This document shows, piece by piece, positions 23,738-33,577 of a stretch of DNA of 37,432 bases (its first letter is position 1; each line of letters opens with the position of its first letter). The stretch is taken from NCBI GenBank assembly GCA_025923195.1, contig JAICGJ010000039.1, positions 1 to 37,432 on the forward strand, read 5' to 3'. Both the position numbers and the translations under genes were made by a program. The notes under the pieces were generated by a model that did no database searches, was not told the origin of the DNA, and worked only from the letters and a program-made list of their open reading frames with translations. Source of the DNA: Chryseolinea sp. (lineage in GTDB: Bacteria; Bacteroidota; Bacteroidia; Cytophagales; Cyclobacteriaceae).

Positions 23738-24952
23738 ATGTCAAAAAAGAGAACCATAGTAATCAGTTTAGTTATACTTCTAACAAGTGCTGTATTCACT
23801 TTTGTTCTATTCGTGACAGAACCAGAAGCGCAACGCGAGGGCGCAACCAAAAAGACGGCCATGCTCGTGGACGCTGTAAAAGTTAACAGCGGCAATTTTA
23901 GACCGACCGTTGTGGCTACTGGCAGTGTGCAGGCGGCGAAAGATATCATTCTAAGCCCGCAGGTCGGCGGCGAGGTTGTGAGAATTTCCGAGAATTTCAT
24001 CCCTGGTTCATTCGTGAAAAAGGGTGAGTTGTTGCTGCAAATCAATCCCGCGGACTACAGAAATACGCTGTTGCTGAGGAAGAGGGATCTGGAACTGGCT
24101 AAAACAAATCTGAGCATTGAGATGGGGCGTCAGGATGTAGCCAGGAAAGACTTTGAGCTGATTGGACAGGAAATGACGGAGGAGAATCGCGCATTGGTAC
24201 TCCGCGAACCTCAACTTGAATCCGAGAAGGCCAACGTGGAAGCTGCGGAGGCTGCCGTCAACCAGGCGCAGTTAAACCTGCAAAGAACGACCATCCGGGC
24301 GCCTTTTGATGCACATATCCTCAGCAGAAATACAAACGTGGGTGCCCAATTGTCGCCCGGCGCAGAGATCGGCCGTCTCGTAGGAATGGACGAGTACTGG
24401 GTGGTGGCCAACGTTCCTATGGGGAAGGTGAATTGGCTAACCTTCTCGGACAATGATTCTGGCGCCGGTTCGGCCGTTAAAATATACAGCAACAATTGGT
24501 CCCGCGGTGAGTATAGGGAAGGTAAACTATTCCGTTTGGTGGGGGCACTTGATGCACAAACAAGGCTGGCAAGAGTACTGATTTCGGTCCCCGATCCATT
24601 GGTTCGCAAAGCAGGTATGGACACCATACCACCGTTGATGATTGGCGCCTTCGTGGAGTGCCATATTCAGGCCAGGGAAATTCAGGAGGTGGTTCGCCTT
24701 AGCCGTGACCACCTCAGGCAAGGCGAAACGGTGTGGGTGATGGAAAACGATAAGCTCCGAATACGAAATGTGGAGATCACATTTCAGGATGCTGATTATG
24801 CCTACATCAGTAAAGGCCTTTCTGATAATGACCAAGTGATCGTCACCGATCTTTCAACCGTAGTGGAAGGATCTGACCTGCGAACAGAGCGTGAAGAAAC
24901 CTTGAGCAGACCGCCGAAACAAACAAAAACGAGGAATGATATGAATTTGTGA
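23738..24952 (+). CDS. RND efflux periplasmic adaptor (membrane fusion protein)
   Basis: A TTG at 23732 extends the frame by two codons, but ATG at 23738 is the natural start (404 residues). One N-terminal membrane anchor (about 6-25) is followed by the adaptor modules: a lipoyl-like half GNFRPTVVATGSVQAAKDII with VGGEVVRISENFIPGSFVKK G near 70, an alpha-hairpin (about 105-175), the returning lipoyl half TTIRAPFDAHILSRNTNVGA, then beta-barrel and membrane-proximal domains ending with DNDQVIVTDLSTVVEGSDL. It bridges the RND pump and the TolC-like channel. It lies between their genes in the same orientation, so all three are likely one transcript. Confidence 0.94.
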   Translation: MSKKRTIVISLVILLTSAVFTFVLFVTEPEAQREGATKKTAMLVDAVKVNSGNFRPTVVATGSVQAAKDIILSPQVGGEVVRISENFIPGSFVKKGELLLQINPADYRNTLLLRKRDLELAKTNLSIEMGRQDVARKDFELIGQEMTEENRALVLREPQLESEKANVEAAEAAVNQAQLNLQRTTIRAPFDAHILSRNTNVGAQLSPGAEIGRLVGMDEYWVVANVPMGKVNWLTFSDNDSGAGSAVKIYSNNWSRGEYREGKLFRLVGALDAQTRLARVLISVPDPLVRKAGMDTIPPLMIGAFVECHIQAREIQEVVRLSRDHLRQGETVWVMENDKLRIRNVEITFQDADYAYISKGLSDNDQVIVTDLSTVVEGSDLRTEREETLSRPPKQTKTRNDMNL

Positions 24953-25045
24953 TTCTAATGAGTCGTCGTTTAGGCATGTGGCTAGCGGAACCAGGAGGTC
25001 AACATTTCTATATAAAAGCAGTTATCCTTAAACATACACAGTGCA

Positions 25046-28000
25046 ATGACAAAACATACATTGATGGACAACGGTAACTCATCCGGTGAGACGCACAAAG
25101 GCGCTATCGCTTTCATGGCGCGCAACCCGATCATCACGAATCTGTTAATGATTGTCCTTATTGGTGGTGGTATTTGGACGATGTATAACATCCAGAAAGA
25201 AGTCTTTCCTCAGTACCAGCTTGATTTTGTCCAAGTGAGTGTAATCTATCCCGGCGCCTCGCCGAATGAAGTTGAGCAGGGAATCGTACTTCCAGTGGAA
25301 AACGCGATCATTGGACTACAAGGGATCAAGGAAATAACATCAACCGCCAATGAGGGTTCTGGCAATATTCTAATAGAACTGGTGCCCGGCACCAACAGGA
25401 TGAAGGCGTTACAGGACATTGACCAGGCTGTAAGCCGTATCCAAACGTTCCCGGATGATATCGAGCAACCTCAGGTAAGACTACAAGACCAGGTGCAGGA
25501 TGTCATGCAGATCGGCTTGTTTGGGGATGTGGATGTCTGGACACTACGGGTTTTGGCAGAAAGGTTGCGAAATATTCTGTTAAGTAATGACAAGATCACC
25601 CAGGTAGAGATCGGTAATGTGCCTGATTTTGTAACACACGTGGAGATCCCCGAGCATCGACTCAGAGAATATAATCTCACGCTGGGCCAGGTTGCAGATA
25701 TCATCCGCCAGTCAAGTCAGGATGTACCCGCTGGTGCAATTGAGACTCAGTCTGGCGAAATACTATTGAGGATGGAAGAACGGAAGCTATGGGCAGAAGA
25801 ATTTGCGAATATCGACATCATTTCATCCGGATCAGGCGCCACCGTTAAACTTGGCGATGTCGCAGAAATAACGGATGGGTTTGAGGAGTCCGGCTTCCAT
25901 GGACAGTTCAATCAGCAGAACACCGTAGATCTTGAGATATTCCGAATAGGCAAACAGTCTCCTCTTGAAATTGAAGAGACTGTCAAAGAAATTCTAGCGG
26001 ACTTCGAACATTCATTGCCACCTGGCGTAAGCGTTCGAATCGACAGCAACAGGGCAGAAGATTTTCGAGAGCGCCTATCCTTACTGACAACGAACGGGCT
26101 ACAAGCTATTGTCATAGTCATAGCGATACTCGGCCTGTTTTTAGAATATCGCCTGGCTTTTTGGGTTATGATCGGAATGGTCATTTCATTTATAGGGTCT
26201 ATGATGTTTTTGCCATTGGTCGATATCAGCATTAACATGATCTCGATGTTTGGCTTTTTGATTGTACTTGGGATCGTGGTCGATGACGCCATTGTGGTAG
26301 GGGAGAATATTTACGAATACCGCCAGAAGGGATTTGGCTACATGGACGCCGCTATTTTGGGCACTCAGGACGTGGGCAAACCCGTTGTTTTCAGCATCCT
26401 GACCACCATACTCGCTTTTGTACCATTGCTTTTTATTCCCGGACAAACGGGCAAATATTGGTGGCCATTGCCCGTGGTTGTCATTGTCATGCTATCGATC
26501 TCGCTTTTCGAAGCTCTTTACATTCTACCCTCCCACGTAGCGCATAAGTCCAAGAAAGAATCTAACAGAGTAGTGCAAAGGCTGGAAAATGCTCAAAGGC
26601 ACATCGCCAGAGGCTTTAACAATTTCGTCAAACGTTTTTATGAACCGTTCCTGGACCGTTGCCTCCGTAATCGTTACGTCACGCTTAGCGCGGCTCTTGC
26701 TATTTTACTACTGATCGGTGGTTATGGGTGGAGTGACCACGTGGGTATGGTGCTGATGCCAGAAGTCGCTGCCGATGAAATTGAAGCAGCAGTGAGATTG
26801 CCGGTAGGTACTACTACCGACAAAGCTGCCAAAGTTGCCAATGAGATTACCGTTTCCACCCAACGTATGTTTGAGCAGCACAATCTGTATGAGGTGGCAG
26901 AAGGCATTAAGACCAATGTTCGTGGAAAAGATTTTGTTGATGTGGAGATCGTAATGAAACCACCGGATGAAAGAGACATGACCGCCAAGCAGATGATAGA
27001 CCTATGGCGAGAAAACATTGGTGATATTGAAGGCGTGGATCAAATCACTTTTGAAGCGGAAAGGGGGCCGGGGGGAGCGAGACAAGACATCAGCATAGAC
27101 CTTAGCCATCCGGATATCAATGTGTTGGAAAAAGCAAGCCATGCATTTGCCGAAAGGGTTGGGACTTTCCAGGAGGTACGCGACGTTAACGACAACTACA
27201 ATATGGGAAAAGTGCAGCTTGGTTTTGAGCTGCTTCCCGAAGGCAGAAATCTTGGCTTGACACCGTCCGAAGTTGGTCAGCAGGTCCGCGATGCTTTTTA
27301 CGGAGCACTTGCCATGCGCCAACTGCGGGGAATCAATGAAATAGAAGTGCGTGTGAAGCTTCCGTTGGAAGAGCGGAAGGATCTCTATAACCTTGAGGAT
27401 TTTATTGTCCGAACACCGGATGGCACAGCCGTCCCGTTATTAAACGTAGTGAAAATAACAGAGGGGGAGACTTTCACCAATATTAACCGGCGGGATGGAA
27501 AAAGGGTTGTAAATGTAAACATGGACGTAGAGCCTCCTGGTGCGCAGACGCGTGTACTGAAGTCGTTGAATGAAGAAGTTCTTCCGCTCCTGAGGGCTGA
27601 CTTCCCCGGAGTAACGTGGACTTTTGAGGGTAATCAGGCGGATATGAGAGAGTCAACGCAAGCACTCTGGTCCGGCTTTGTCATCGCCATGCTATTAATT
27701 TTTGCGCTCCTTGCAGTGGCACTGAACAGTTACATCCAGCCACTGGTGGTGATGCTGGCAATTCCTTTTGGTATCGTAGGCGCTGTGATCGGTCACGTAT
27801 TGCTTGGTTACGATCTCTCGCTCGTAAGCCTTATGGGAATAATCGCCCTTTCCGGTGTAGTGGTAAATGATTCTTTGATCATGATCGATCATGCCAACAG
27901 ACATAGGCGCGACCTTTCAGCTCATGATGCCATTCACGAAGCTGGGATAAGGAGATTTCGGCCCATTGTCTTAACGACACTCACAACATTCGGAGGGCTG

Positions 28001-28189
28001 ACACCAATCATTTTGGAAACATCCAGTCAGGCTTATCAGCTAATTCCTATGGCGATTTCTCTGGGGTTCGGAATAGTCTTTTCCACTGCCATCATTCTTG
28101 TGATTGTGCCTTGTCTCTATTTGATCCTGGATGACATTGCAAAGGCGACGAAAGAAAAAGCAAAGGAACTAAAGGCTGCCTCGAATTGA
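25046..28189 (+). CDS. RND family efflux permease (AcrB/MdtB-like)
   Basis: A 1047-residue inner-membrane proton-driven exporter of full RND length. TM1 follows [20 protein letters not shown], and the large periplasmic domain starts [20 protein letters not shown]. The paired proton-relay aspartates D413/D414 are in [19 protein letters not shown] of TM4. The internal repeat begins near residue 545 ([20 protein letters not shown]), and TM10-12 include [20 protein letters not shown]. The second half retains NDS rather than DD, as expected. The pattern is of the multidrug HAE family rather than heavy-metal RNDs. There is no TetR/AcrR or two-component regulator beside it. Substrates are unknown. 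Confidence 0.95.
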   Translation: MTKHTLMDNGNSSGETHKGAIAFMARNPIITNLLMIVLIGGGIWTMYNIQKEVFPQYQLDFVQVSVIYPGASPNEVEQGIVLPVENAIIGLQGIKEITSTANEGSGNILIELVPGTNRMKALQDIDQAVSRIQTFPDDIEQPQVRLQDQVQDVMQIGLFGDVDVWTLRVLAERLRNILLSNDKITQVEIGNVPDFVTHVEIPEHRLREYNLTLGQVADIIRQSSQDVPAGAIETQSGEILLRMEERKLWAEEFANIDIISSGSGATVKLGDVAEITDGFEESGFHGQFNQQNTVDLEIFRIGKQSPLEIEETVKEILADFEHSLPPGVSVRIDSNRAEDFRERLSLLTTNGLQAIVIVIAILGLFLEYRLAFWVMIGMVISFIGSMMFLPLVDISINMISMFGFLIVLGIVVDDAIVVGENIYEYRQKGFGYMDAAILGTQDVGKPVVFSILTTILAFVPLLFIPGQTGKYWWPLPVVVIVMLSISLFEALYILPSHVAHKSKKESNRVVQRLENAQRHIARGFNNFVKRFYEPFLDRCLRNRYVTLSAALAILLLIGGYGWSDHVGMVLMPEVAADEIEAAVRLPVGTTTDKAAKVANEITVSTQRMFEQHNLYEVAEGIKTNVRGKDFVDVEIVMKPPDERDMTAKQMIDLWRENIGDIEGVDQITFEAERGPGGARQDISIDLSHPDINVLEKASHAFAERVGTFQEVRDVNDNYNMGKVQLGFELLPEGRNLGLTPSEVGQQVRDAFYGALAMRQLRGINEIEVRVKLPLEERKDLYNLEDFIVRTPDGTAVPLLNVVKITEGETFTNINRRDGKRVVNVNMDVEPPGAQTRVLKSLNEEVLPLLRADFPGVTWTFEGNQADMRESTQALWSGFVIAMLLIFALLAVALNSYIQPLVVMLAIPFGIVGAVIGHVLLGYDLSLVSLMGIIALSGVVVNDSLIMIDHANRHRRDLSAHDAIHEAGIRRFRPIVLTTLTTFGGLTPIILETSSQAYQLIPMAISLGFGIVFSTAIILVIVPCLYLILDDIAKATKEKAKELKAASN

Positions 28190-28457
28190 AACTGCCGCAC
28201 TGCGGTGGCCAACGATACTACGGCATTTAAAAACCTGGTGATACAACAATTCTGTTGCGGAGTATACTGTGGTTTTTTTTTCTGGCTTGAGACGTCATTA
28301 TTAAGGATGCCTAAACTCTTTATGAGGCCTACTAACAAACAAAATTGAGCTTGTGATGGTGTGAAACTTTTAAGGATGAATTGCTTCTGCCAACCGAGTT
28401 TGTGAGTCTTTAAATTTTGTACAAATTTGGACGAACCTTGCTATAACACCAGTATTA

Positions 28458-30704
28458 ATGGAAATCTCACCGTTACGATCCACTCAAACCGATCTTAGTT
28501 CGCTCAATGACAGGCAGAGAGATGCAGTTGTAAGCGATAAAAAGCGGCTACTGGTTCTGGCGGGAGCTGGTTCCGGTAATACCAAAACATTGTTGCAGAA
28601 ACTTGTCTATTTGATCGAGGAAAAATCGGTCGGCCCTTCGTCCATTCTGGCCATTACATTTACTAAGAATGCGGCCAATGAAATGACTGATCGCTTAATC
28701 ATGATGGCAGATCGGTCGGGCGCATTTTATCAAACGATGTCGGATAAAAATATCTCCTCTGCAGTCAGAGAGCAGGAAAGGCGGAGTTTTAGAAAGAAAT
28801 TTAAGTGGATTGAAAATATCACTTTGAGAACGTTCCACAGTTTTTGTTATTCCGTACTAAGAAATTATGGTGTCAACGAATTCGACAACAAGTTTCGGAT
28901 AATTAGTGACGAGAAGCGTATGGAGGACGACGAGTTTTCGAAGTACGTTGCACCAGAAACAGCATTTGAAGTTTTTCACAAGCTCCTGATTGAACTTTGT
29001 GAGGATAGCGATTACCTGCTGAATCTAAAACGATATATTTTGGATTATGTGGTTGATAGACTTCATATCGAAAAGTTTCGTAAGACGCTTTCAAAAGATG
29101 GCAAATATTTCACAACGCTTAACGGAATAAAAGTTCGATCGAAATCCGAACAATATATCGCAGACTGGTTATATCGCCATAATCTTCAGTTTGAGTATGA
29201 ACCGCTGCTGAATATAAAAGACTTTGAATTCACCCCAGACTTTTACATACCTGCAGCTAACGTTTATCTCGAGCATGTAAGCTTGAGAAGCTATGCTATG
29301 CGGGATAAAGAAGAACAGTTTGAAAAAGGCAAATTACTTCTCGTTCGTACCTATGAACCGATGACAAAAGACTCGGCCTTGTTCAATCATACCCTCGATA
29401 TGATCATCAAAAGCCGAGTCTCCAAAAATGCATATTCTGGCAAATTTGTCACTTACCGTGAAGAATTCAACAACTATCATGAAGATGTGAAGGACTTTGT
29501 GTTGCAGGCGATGCGAATTACAGACATGATTAAGGTTGAAAACTTTGATCTGAAACAAATCAGTCAGCGTGCGAGCACAGATCAACATGAAAGGGTCAGA
29601 GATTTCTATAAGCTAGCATTACCTCTCATCGAGAAATACCAAGAGTATTGCATCAACAAATCATATCTGGATTTTAATGATATGATCTCACGCACCATTT
29701 CCCTGTTCAAAAATCATACTGATATCCTGGAGAAGTTTAAATCAAAGTACAGGTACATACTTGTTGATGAATTTCAGGACGTAAACAACCTACAGGTTGA
29801 ACTAATTAAACTGCTGTTGACGGGAGAGACTCAGTTATTCTGTGTAGGGGATGATTGGCAAAGTATCTACGGCTTCAGGGGATCAAATGTGAGTTATATT
29901 ATAGAATTTGAAAAGCACTTTGCGAATTCGACAGTCATAAAACTCGACCTTAATTATCGAAGTACCGAAAATATAGTTGGCGCTAGTAATGAAGTCATTA
30001 AGAGAAATAAATATAAAGTTGAAAAGGAAATTCGTGCCTCAAAAAAATCAGAACATAAAATAGTGATTTACGCAGGCAACGACGAAGAAGATAACTTGAA
30101 GTTTTGTACTCAACGATACCGAGAGTTGTTGAACGAAGGCCTCCGTCCGGACGACATTCTTTTCCTTTACAGGAGAAGCAATATGTATAAGCCTTATTTC
30201 TTCCAATTCAAGAATGAAGGTCTAAAGGTTCAGGCAAAAACTATTCATGCAGCAAAAGGTCTTGAGGCGAAAGTAGTATTTATTATTGGTCTGACAGAAG
30301 GATATGGTGGATTTCCAGACATTTGGCTTGAAGACAGGATTTTTCAGGTGATTAAAAAAGCGAATCACGATCAGCTTTTGGAAGAAGAACGGAGATTATT
30401 TTACGTTGCCATAACACGGGCTAAAGACAAACTATTTTTGATCACGGAAAAGGGGAATGAGTCAAGTTTCTTAAAGGAAATACCGGAATCTTTTACTGTT
30501 AAAACAACAACTGTACTACCACCAGTGGTGGAAAAGGCGTTGTCTTGTGAAAACTGTTTCAGTCAGCTCGATAGTAAGTTATATGCGTTCTGTCCCTATT
30601 GTGGTTTCAAAATTCCCAACGCATTAGCCGACGAAGTCAGCCGCCCCTGGCTACTGGTGGGTGGTCTAGCATTACATCAACCCAAGTTAGCACTCAATCA
30701 ATAA
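28458..30704 (+). CDS. UvrD-like SF1 helicase with inserted nuclease-like domain, zinc ribbon and altered Walker A
   Basis: A 748-residue superfamily 1A helicase. Motifs in order: Q-motif LNDRQRDAVV (16-25), motif I AGAGSGNTKT (35-44), motif Ia ILAITFTKNAANEM, motif II VDEFQD (436-441), motif III FCVGDDWQSIYGFRG (461-475), motif IV LDLNYRS (496-502), motif V TIHAAKGLEA (595-604) and motif VI EERRLFYVAITRAK (643-656). In motif I the invariant lysine is N41 (AAT at 28578-28580). A PD-(D/E)xK-like insertion lies at about 225-300: E231 (RSKSEQYIADWL), P260-D261 (FTPDFYIP) and E272 (VYLEHVS). The C-terminus has a CxxC/CxxC zinc ribbon (C697, C700, C712, C715). Similar helicase-nuclease insertions occur in HelD-like proteins. 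The role is DNA repair or defence; without the lysine, ATPase activity is doubtful. Confidence 0.92.
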   Translation: MEISPLRSTQTDLSSLNDRQRDAVVSDKKRLLVLAGAGSGNTKTLLQKLVYLIEEKSVGPSSILAITFTKNAANEMTDRLIMMADRSGAFYQTMSDKNISSAVREQERRSFRKKFKWIENITLRTFHSFCYSVLRNYGVNEFDNKFRIISDEKRMEDDEFSKYVAPETAFEVFHKLLIELCEDSDYLLNLKRYILDYVVDRLHIEKFRKTLSKDGKYFTTLNGIKVRSKSEQYIADWLYRHNLQFEYEPLLNIKDFEFTPDFYIPAANVYLEHVSLRSYAMRDKEEQFEKGKLLLVRTYEPMTKDSALFNHTLDMIIKSRVSKNAYSGKFVTYREEFNNYHEDVKDFVLQAMRITDMIKVENFDLKQISQRASTDQHERVRDFYKLALPLIEKYQEYCINKSYLDFNDMISRTISLFKNHTDILEKFKSKYRYILVDEFQDVNNLQVELIKLLLTGETQLFCVGDDWQSIYGFRGSNVSYIIEFEKHFANSTVIKLDLNYRSTENIVGASNEVIKRNKYKVEKEIRASKKSEHKIVIYAGNDEEDNLKFCTQRYRELLNEGLRPDDILFLYRRSNMYKPYFFQFKNEGLKVQAKTIHAAKGLEAKVVFIIGLTEGYGGFPDIWLEDRIFQVIKKANHDQLLEEERRLFYVAITRAKDKLFLITEKGNESSFLKEIPESFTVKTTTVLPPVVEKALSCENCFSQLDSKLYAFCPYCGFKIPNALADEVSRPWLLVGGLALHQPKLALNQ

Positions 30705-30736
30705 GCCCCAATAGCCTCTGCGTTAGCGATGGGGGC
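30705..30736 (+). terminator. Possible stem-loop just after the helicase gene
   Basis: Directly after the helicase TAA, GCCCCA (30705-30710) can pair with TGGGGGC (30730-30736, one bulged G) around a 19-base loop. It is followed by ATTTGTAAAATC rather than a clean T tract, so it is at best a weak intrinsic terminator between this gene and the convergent permease. Confidence 0.3.
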
Positions 30737-30826
30737 ATTTGTAAAATCACTGCACCATCACGCCTGCCCAGTACCCGGGAACTATACAGTATTTACCTAA
30801 ATCACTATAACACCGCTCGTATGATG

Positions 30827-33214
30827 CTACTCCGTCCTTAACGAGCTGAGCGGATTAACGATCGAAGCTTTGATTGTCTGGACGCTAATGGTCAGTAATG
30901 TAATGATAAGAGCCGAAGCGCTCACTCCCACAAACACCCACACTGAAATTTCTGTATGATAGGCGTATGTCTCGAGCCAGTTCGCCAGGTACTTCCAAGC
31001 AATCGGAATACCAATCAGACATGCAATGCCGACTAGCATAACAAACTCCATCGACAGCATTCGCCACAGGTTGGTAACTGATGCCCCCAGTATTTTCCGT
31101 ATGCCGATCTCTTTCTTTCTTTGCTCAGCAACAAAGGATGCCATTCCAAACAGTCCTAGACAGCTGATAAATATCGCAAGAGAAGCGAACACGGTCGCAA
31201 GCTTGCCTATGCGTTCCTCTCCTGCAAATTTCAATGCATATTCTTCGTCGACGAATTTATATTCGAACGGAGCCGCTGGCACCAATTTTTGAAACACCTT
31301 TTCAGCCCTGGCCACCGCCTCACTTGTGCTTAGTTCCGGGTTCAGCCTGATGTTGATCCAAAGACCTTGAAAGGGATTGAGTCTGAAGACACTTTGCTTC
31401 ACAGGTTCATACGGCGAAGACATGACCATATCCTTCATTACGCCGATAACATGATATGTCTTTCCTTGCCACACAATCTCTTCGTCTACAGGGTTTTCTA
31501 ATCCCATGTACTCCACGGCGGCCTCGTTCAGCACCAGAGCAGATGAATCAGTCACTCGATCCCTTGAGAAATCACGACCTTGGACGAACTCCCATCCCAT
31601 GGTCCTACCGTAGTCATGCCCAACGTCGATGTTCACAAAATCATCGTGCATGTTCGGGTCCTTGCCCTTCCACGTAAAACCTGTGTTCTCGAACCAGACG
31701 TCTGTCGGCGGCCCAGCCGATTCTGCTACGTGAGACGCAGCCCCGGAAGCGATAAGTTCAGTTATGATTGTTTCAGCATTACGCCAATACTCAGGCGTAG
31801 TCTTCCGTACCATGATCAGTCCTTCGCGCGTATAGCCGATAGGTCGGTCTTTCGCATATTGAATCTGTTGCCACACGATAATGGTACCGATGGCGAGTGC
31901 AATTGAAACAGTGAACTGTACTACCACAAGTACTTTCCGGGGAAGGGACGCAAATCGCCCCGCTTTGAAGGTGCCCTTGAGAACTTTTACTGGTTGAAAC
32001 GATGAGAGGAACAGGGCTGGATAACTTCCGGAAAGGAGACTTGTGACGAGGATAAATCCAAGGCTTACAAGCCAGAAGCCGACGTTCGTCCATGGGACTG
32101 ACATTGCTTTGCCTGCGAGGTCGTTAAACCAGGGCAAAACAAATCCAACCATCGCAATCGCCACGAACCAAGACAGCATGACTACCATAAATGATTCGCT
32201 CAGGAATTGCCAGATGAGTTGTGTGCGTGCCGAGCCTATGGACTTGCGTATGCCTACTTCCCTCGCGCGCTTTTCCGACTGCGCGGTACTGAGATTCATG
32301 AAGTTTATGCAGGCAAGGAGTAAGACAAAACCGCCGATGATGACAAACAGAGATACAAACTGTATCCTTCCTCGAACTTCTTGACCATTTTCCCATTCCG
32401 AATAAAGATGCCACCGGTCCATGGGTTGGATAAAGAGCCTGGGATTTTCTTTCTGTGCTTGTTCCTTTGGAAGCTTTTTGAATTTTACCTCTGCTATCTT
32501 TGCGGAAACACTTTCGAAAGTTGTATTGGGCTGGATTTCTACCAGGGTGACCAGCCTATTGTTCCAGTTATTTTCTTCATTCTTCATCCAGAAGTTGGAT
32601 GCAACCCAGATATCCCACGTGGATATGAACTTCAGTGAATGGAACCTGGAGTTTTTCGGTATATCCTCGTACACGCCCGTCACCTTTACATCAATGCCGT
32701 CGTCGATTCTGATCATTTTACCGATAGGATCATCAATGCCAAAGAGCGCCATTGCGCCCGACTCGGAAAGAACAATGGACGCCTGATCTCTCAACGCCGA
32801 CCAGTCGCCGCGTGTCATCCTGAACGAGAGCATTTCAAGGACTTCGCTGTCCATGAATGTGCCGTTCTGCAATACTTTGTGGTCGTCGATCGAAAGTATG
32901 TGTTCGCTCTCCCACCACATCCTGACAACATGCTTAAGATCACTTTTGTAAGTTTCTTTGAGTTCAGTAGCCAATGGGCCACATCCAGCGGTAACCGTTG
33001 TGATCCCGCCGTTCGTACCTGCGTGATGCTGGTAAATGTCGCCGATGCGATCGTAGTTTTTGTGATAATGGTTAAATGTCAGCTCGTCATACACCCACAT
33101 CCCAATAAGCATAGTTACGCTCATTCCTACCGCGAGGCCGGCGATATTGATAACAGAGTATCCCGTATTCCGAGAGATCGTGCGGAGTGCGATTTTCAGG
33201 TAATTTTTTATCAT
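30827..33214 (-). CDS. MacB/FtsX-type ABC transporter permease (paralogue 1)
   Basis: A 795-residue inner-membrane protein of the duplicated-FtsX type common in Bacteroidota. The N-terminal helix (NIAGLAVGMSVTMLIGMWVY, about 24-43) is followed by a MacB_PCD periplasmic domain (about 50-270). The first FtsX module (about 281-400) has LSTAQSEKRAREVGIRKSIG; then come a second periplasmic domain and a C-terminal FtsX module (about 665-785) with SLAIFISCLGLFGMASFVAE and RKKEIGIRKILGAS. No ATP-binding subunit is encoded in the window, so a distant partner would be required. It is divergent from a paralogue at 33578. Possible functions include mechanotransmission, lipoprotein handling or peptide/drug efflux; the substrate is unknown. 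Confidence 0.94.
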   Translation of the reverse strand: MIKNYLKIALRTISRNTGYSVINIAGLAVGMSVTMLIGMWVYDELTFNHYHKNYDRIGDIYQHHAGTNGGITTVTAGCGPLATELKETYKSDLKHVVRMWWESEHILSIDDHKVLQNGTFMDSEVLEMLSFRMTRGDWSALRDQASIVLSESGAMALFGIDDPIGKMIRIDDGIDVKVTGVYEDIPKNSRFHSLKFISTWDIWVASNFWMKNEENNWNNRLVTLVEIQPNTTFESVSAKIAEVKFKKLPKEQAQKENPRLFIQPMDRWHLYSEWENGQEVRGRIQFVSLFVIIGGFVLLLACINFMNLSTAQSEKRAREVGIRKSIGSARTQLIWQFLSESFMVVMLSWFVAIAMVGFVLPWFNDLAGKAMSVPWTNVGFWLVSLGFILVTSLLSGSYPALFLSSFQPVKVLKGTFKAGRFASLPRKVLVVVQFTVSIALAIGTIIVWQQIQYAKDRPIGYTREGLIMVRKTTPEYWRNAETIITELIASGAASHVAESAGPPTDVWFENTGFTWKGKDPNMHDDFVNIDVGHDYGRTMGWEFVQGRDFSRDRVTDSSALVLNEAAVEYMGLENPVDEEIVWQGKTYHVIGVMKDMVMSSPYEPVKQSVFRLNPFQGLWINIRLNPELSTSEAVARAEKVFQKLVPAAPFEYKFVDEEYALKFAGEERIGKLATVFASLAIFISCLGLFGMASFVAEQRKKEIGIRKILGASVTNLWRMLSMEFVMLVGIACLIGIPIAWKYLANWLETYAYHTEISVWVFVGVSASALIITLLTISVQTIKASIVNPLSSLRTE

Positions 33215-33577
33215 AACAGGTGATTGGACGAGGGTTTAAGACAAGATGTGTGCCGCGCGTAAGAACGTTTTCTGACGTATCTGGTGGACTGATGTACAAG
33301 GGCTTGTTCACAACTGGGATGTTGACGTACGAATACGGGCGGGTAGGCATCAAATTACTAGGTGTACCTCGGCTCGCGATCGTTGAAATACCTTATTGTT
33401 CTTTTTTGTAGTGCCCGGGATATCTGCGGGCACTTGTGGATTTCATCGGCTTCTTATTTCATCCACAAATTCGTTTCTATAGCTTTCGTCGACGCAACCT
33501 TTTAATTTTATTCGTGTCATACTAATTGTAACCTTTAGGTTTTTTGCAGTTTCTCTATTTGGCCAAACCACCTGCTC
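33215..33577. other. Divergent intergenic region of two permease genes
   Basis: 363 bases separating the two permease start codons; both promoters must lie here. No gene is credible: a 63-codon plus frame at 33220-33411 overlaps an opposite frame. The clearest structure is an 8-base-arm inverted repeat at 33410-33434. Two T-rich stretches (33400-33407 and 33538-33546) flank the region before the second permease gene. Confidence 0.5.
33410..33434. promoter_or_regulatory. Perfect inverted repeat with 8-base arms in the permease intergenic region
   Basis: AGTGCCCG (33410-33417) and CGGGCACT (33427-33434) are exact complements around a 9-base loop. The repeat is about 145 bases upstream of the second permease start. 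The T tract precedes rather than follows it on the plus strand, so it is not a normal terminator; an operator or leader hairpin is possible. Confidence 0.4.

Noticed and set aside
32639-33223. 194-codon plus-strand frame opposite the permease 1 gene
   Set aside because: The minus-strand frame codes for a clear MacB/FtsX permease; the opposite frame shows no family features.
33410-33434. Intrinsic terminator reading of the AGTGCCCG hairpin
   Set aside because: No T tract follows the stem on either strand, and it lies in a divergent promoter region where no transcript should end.
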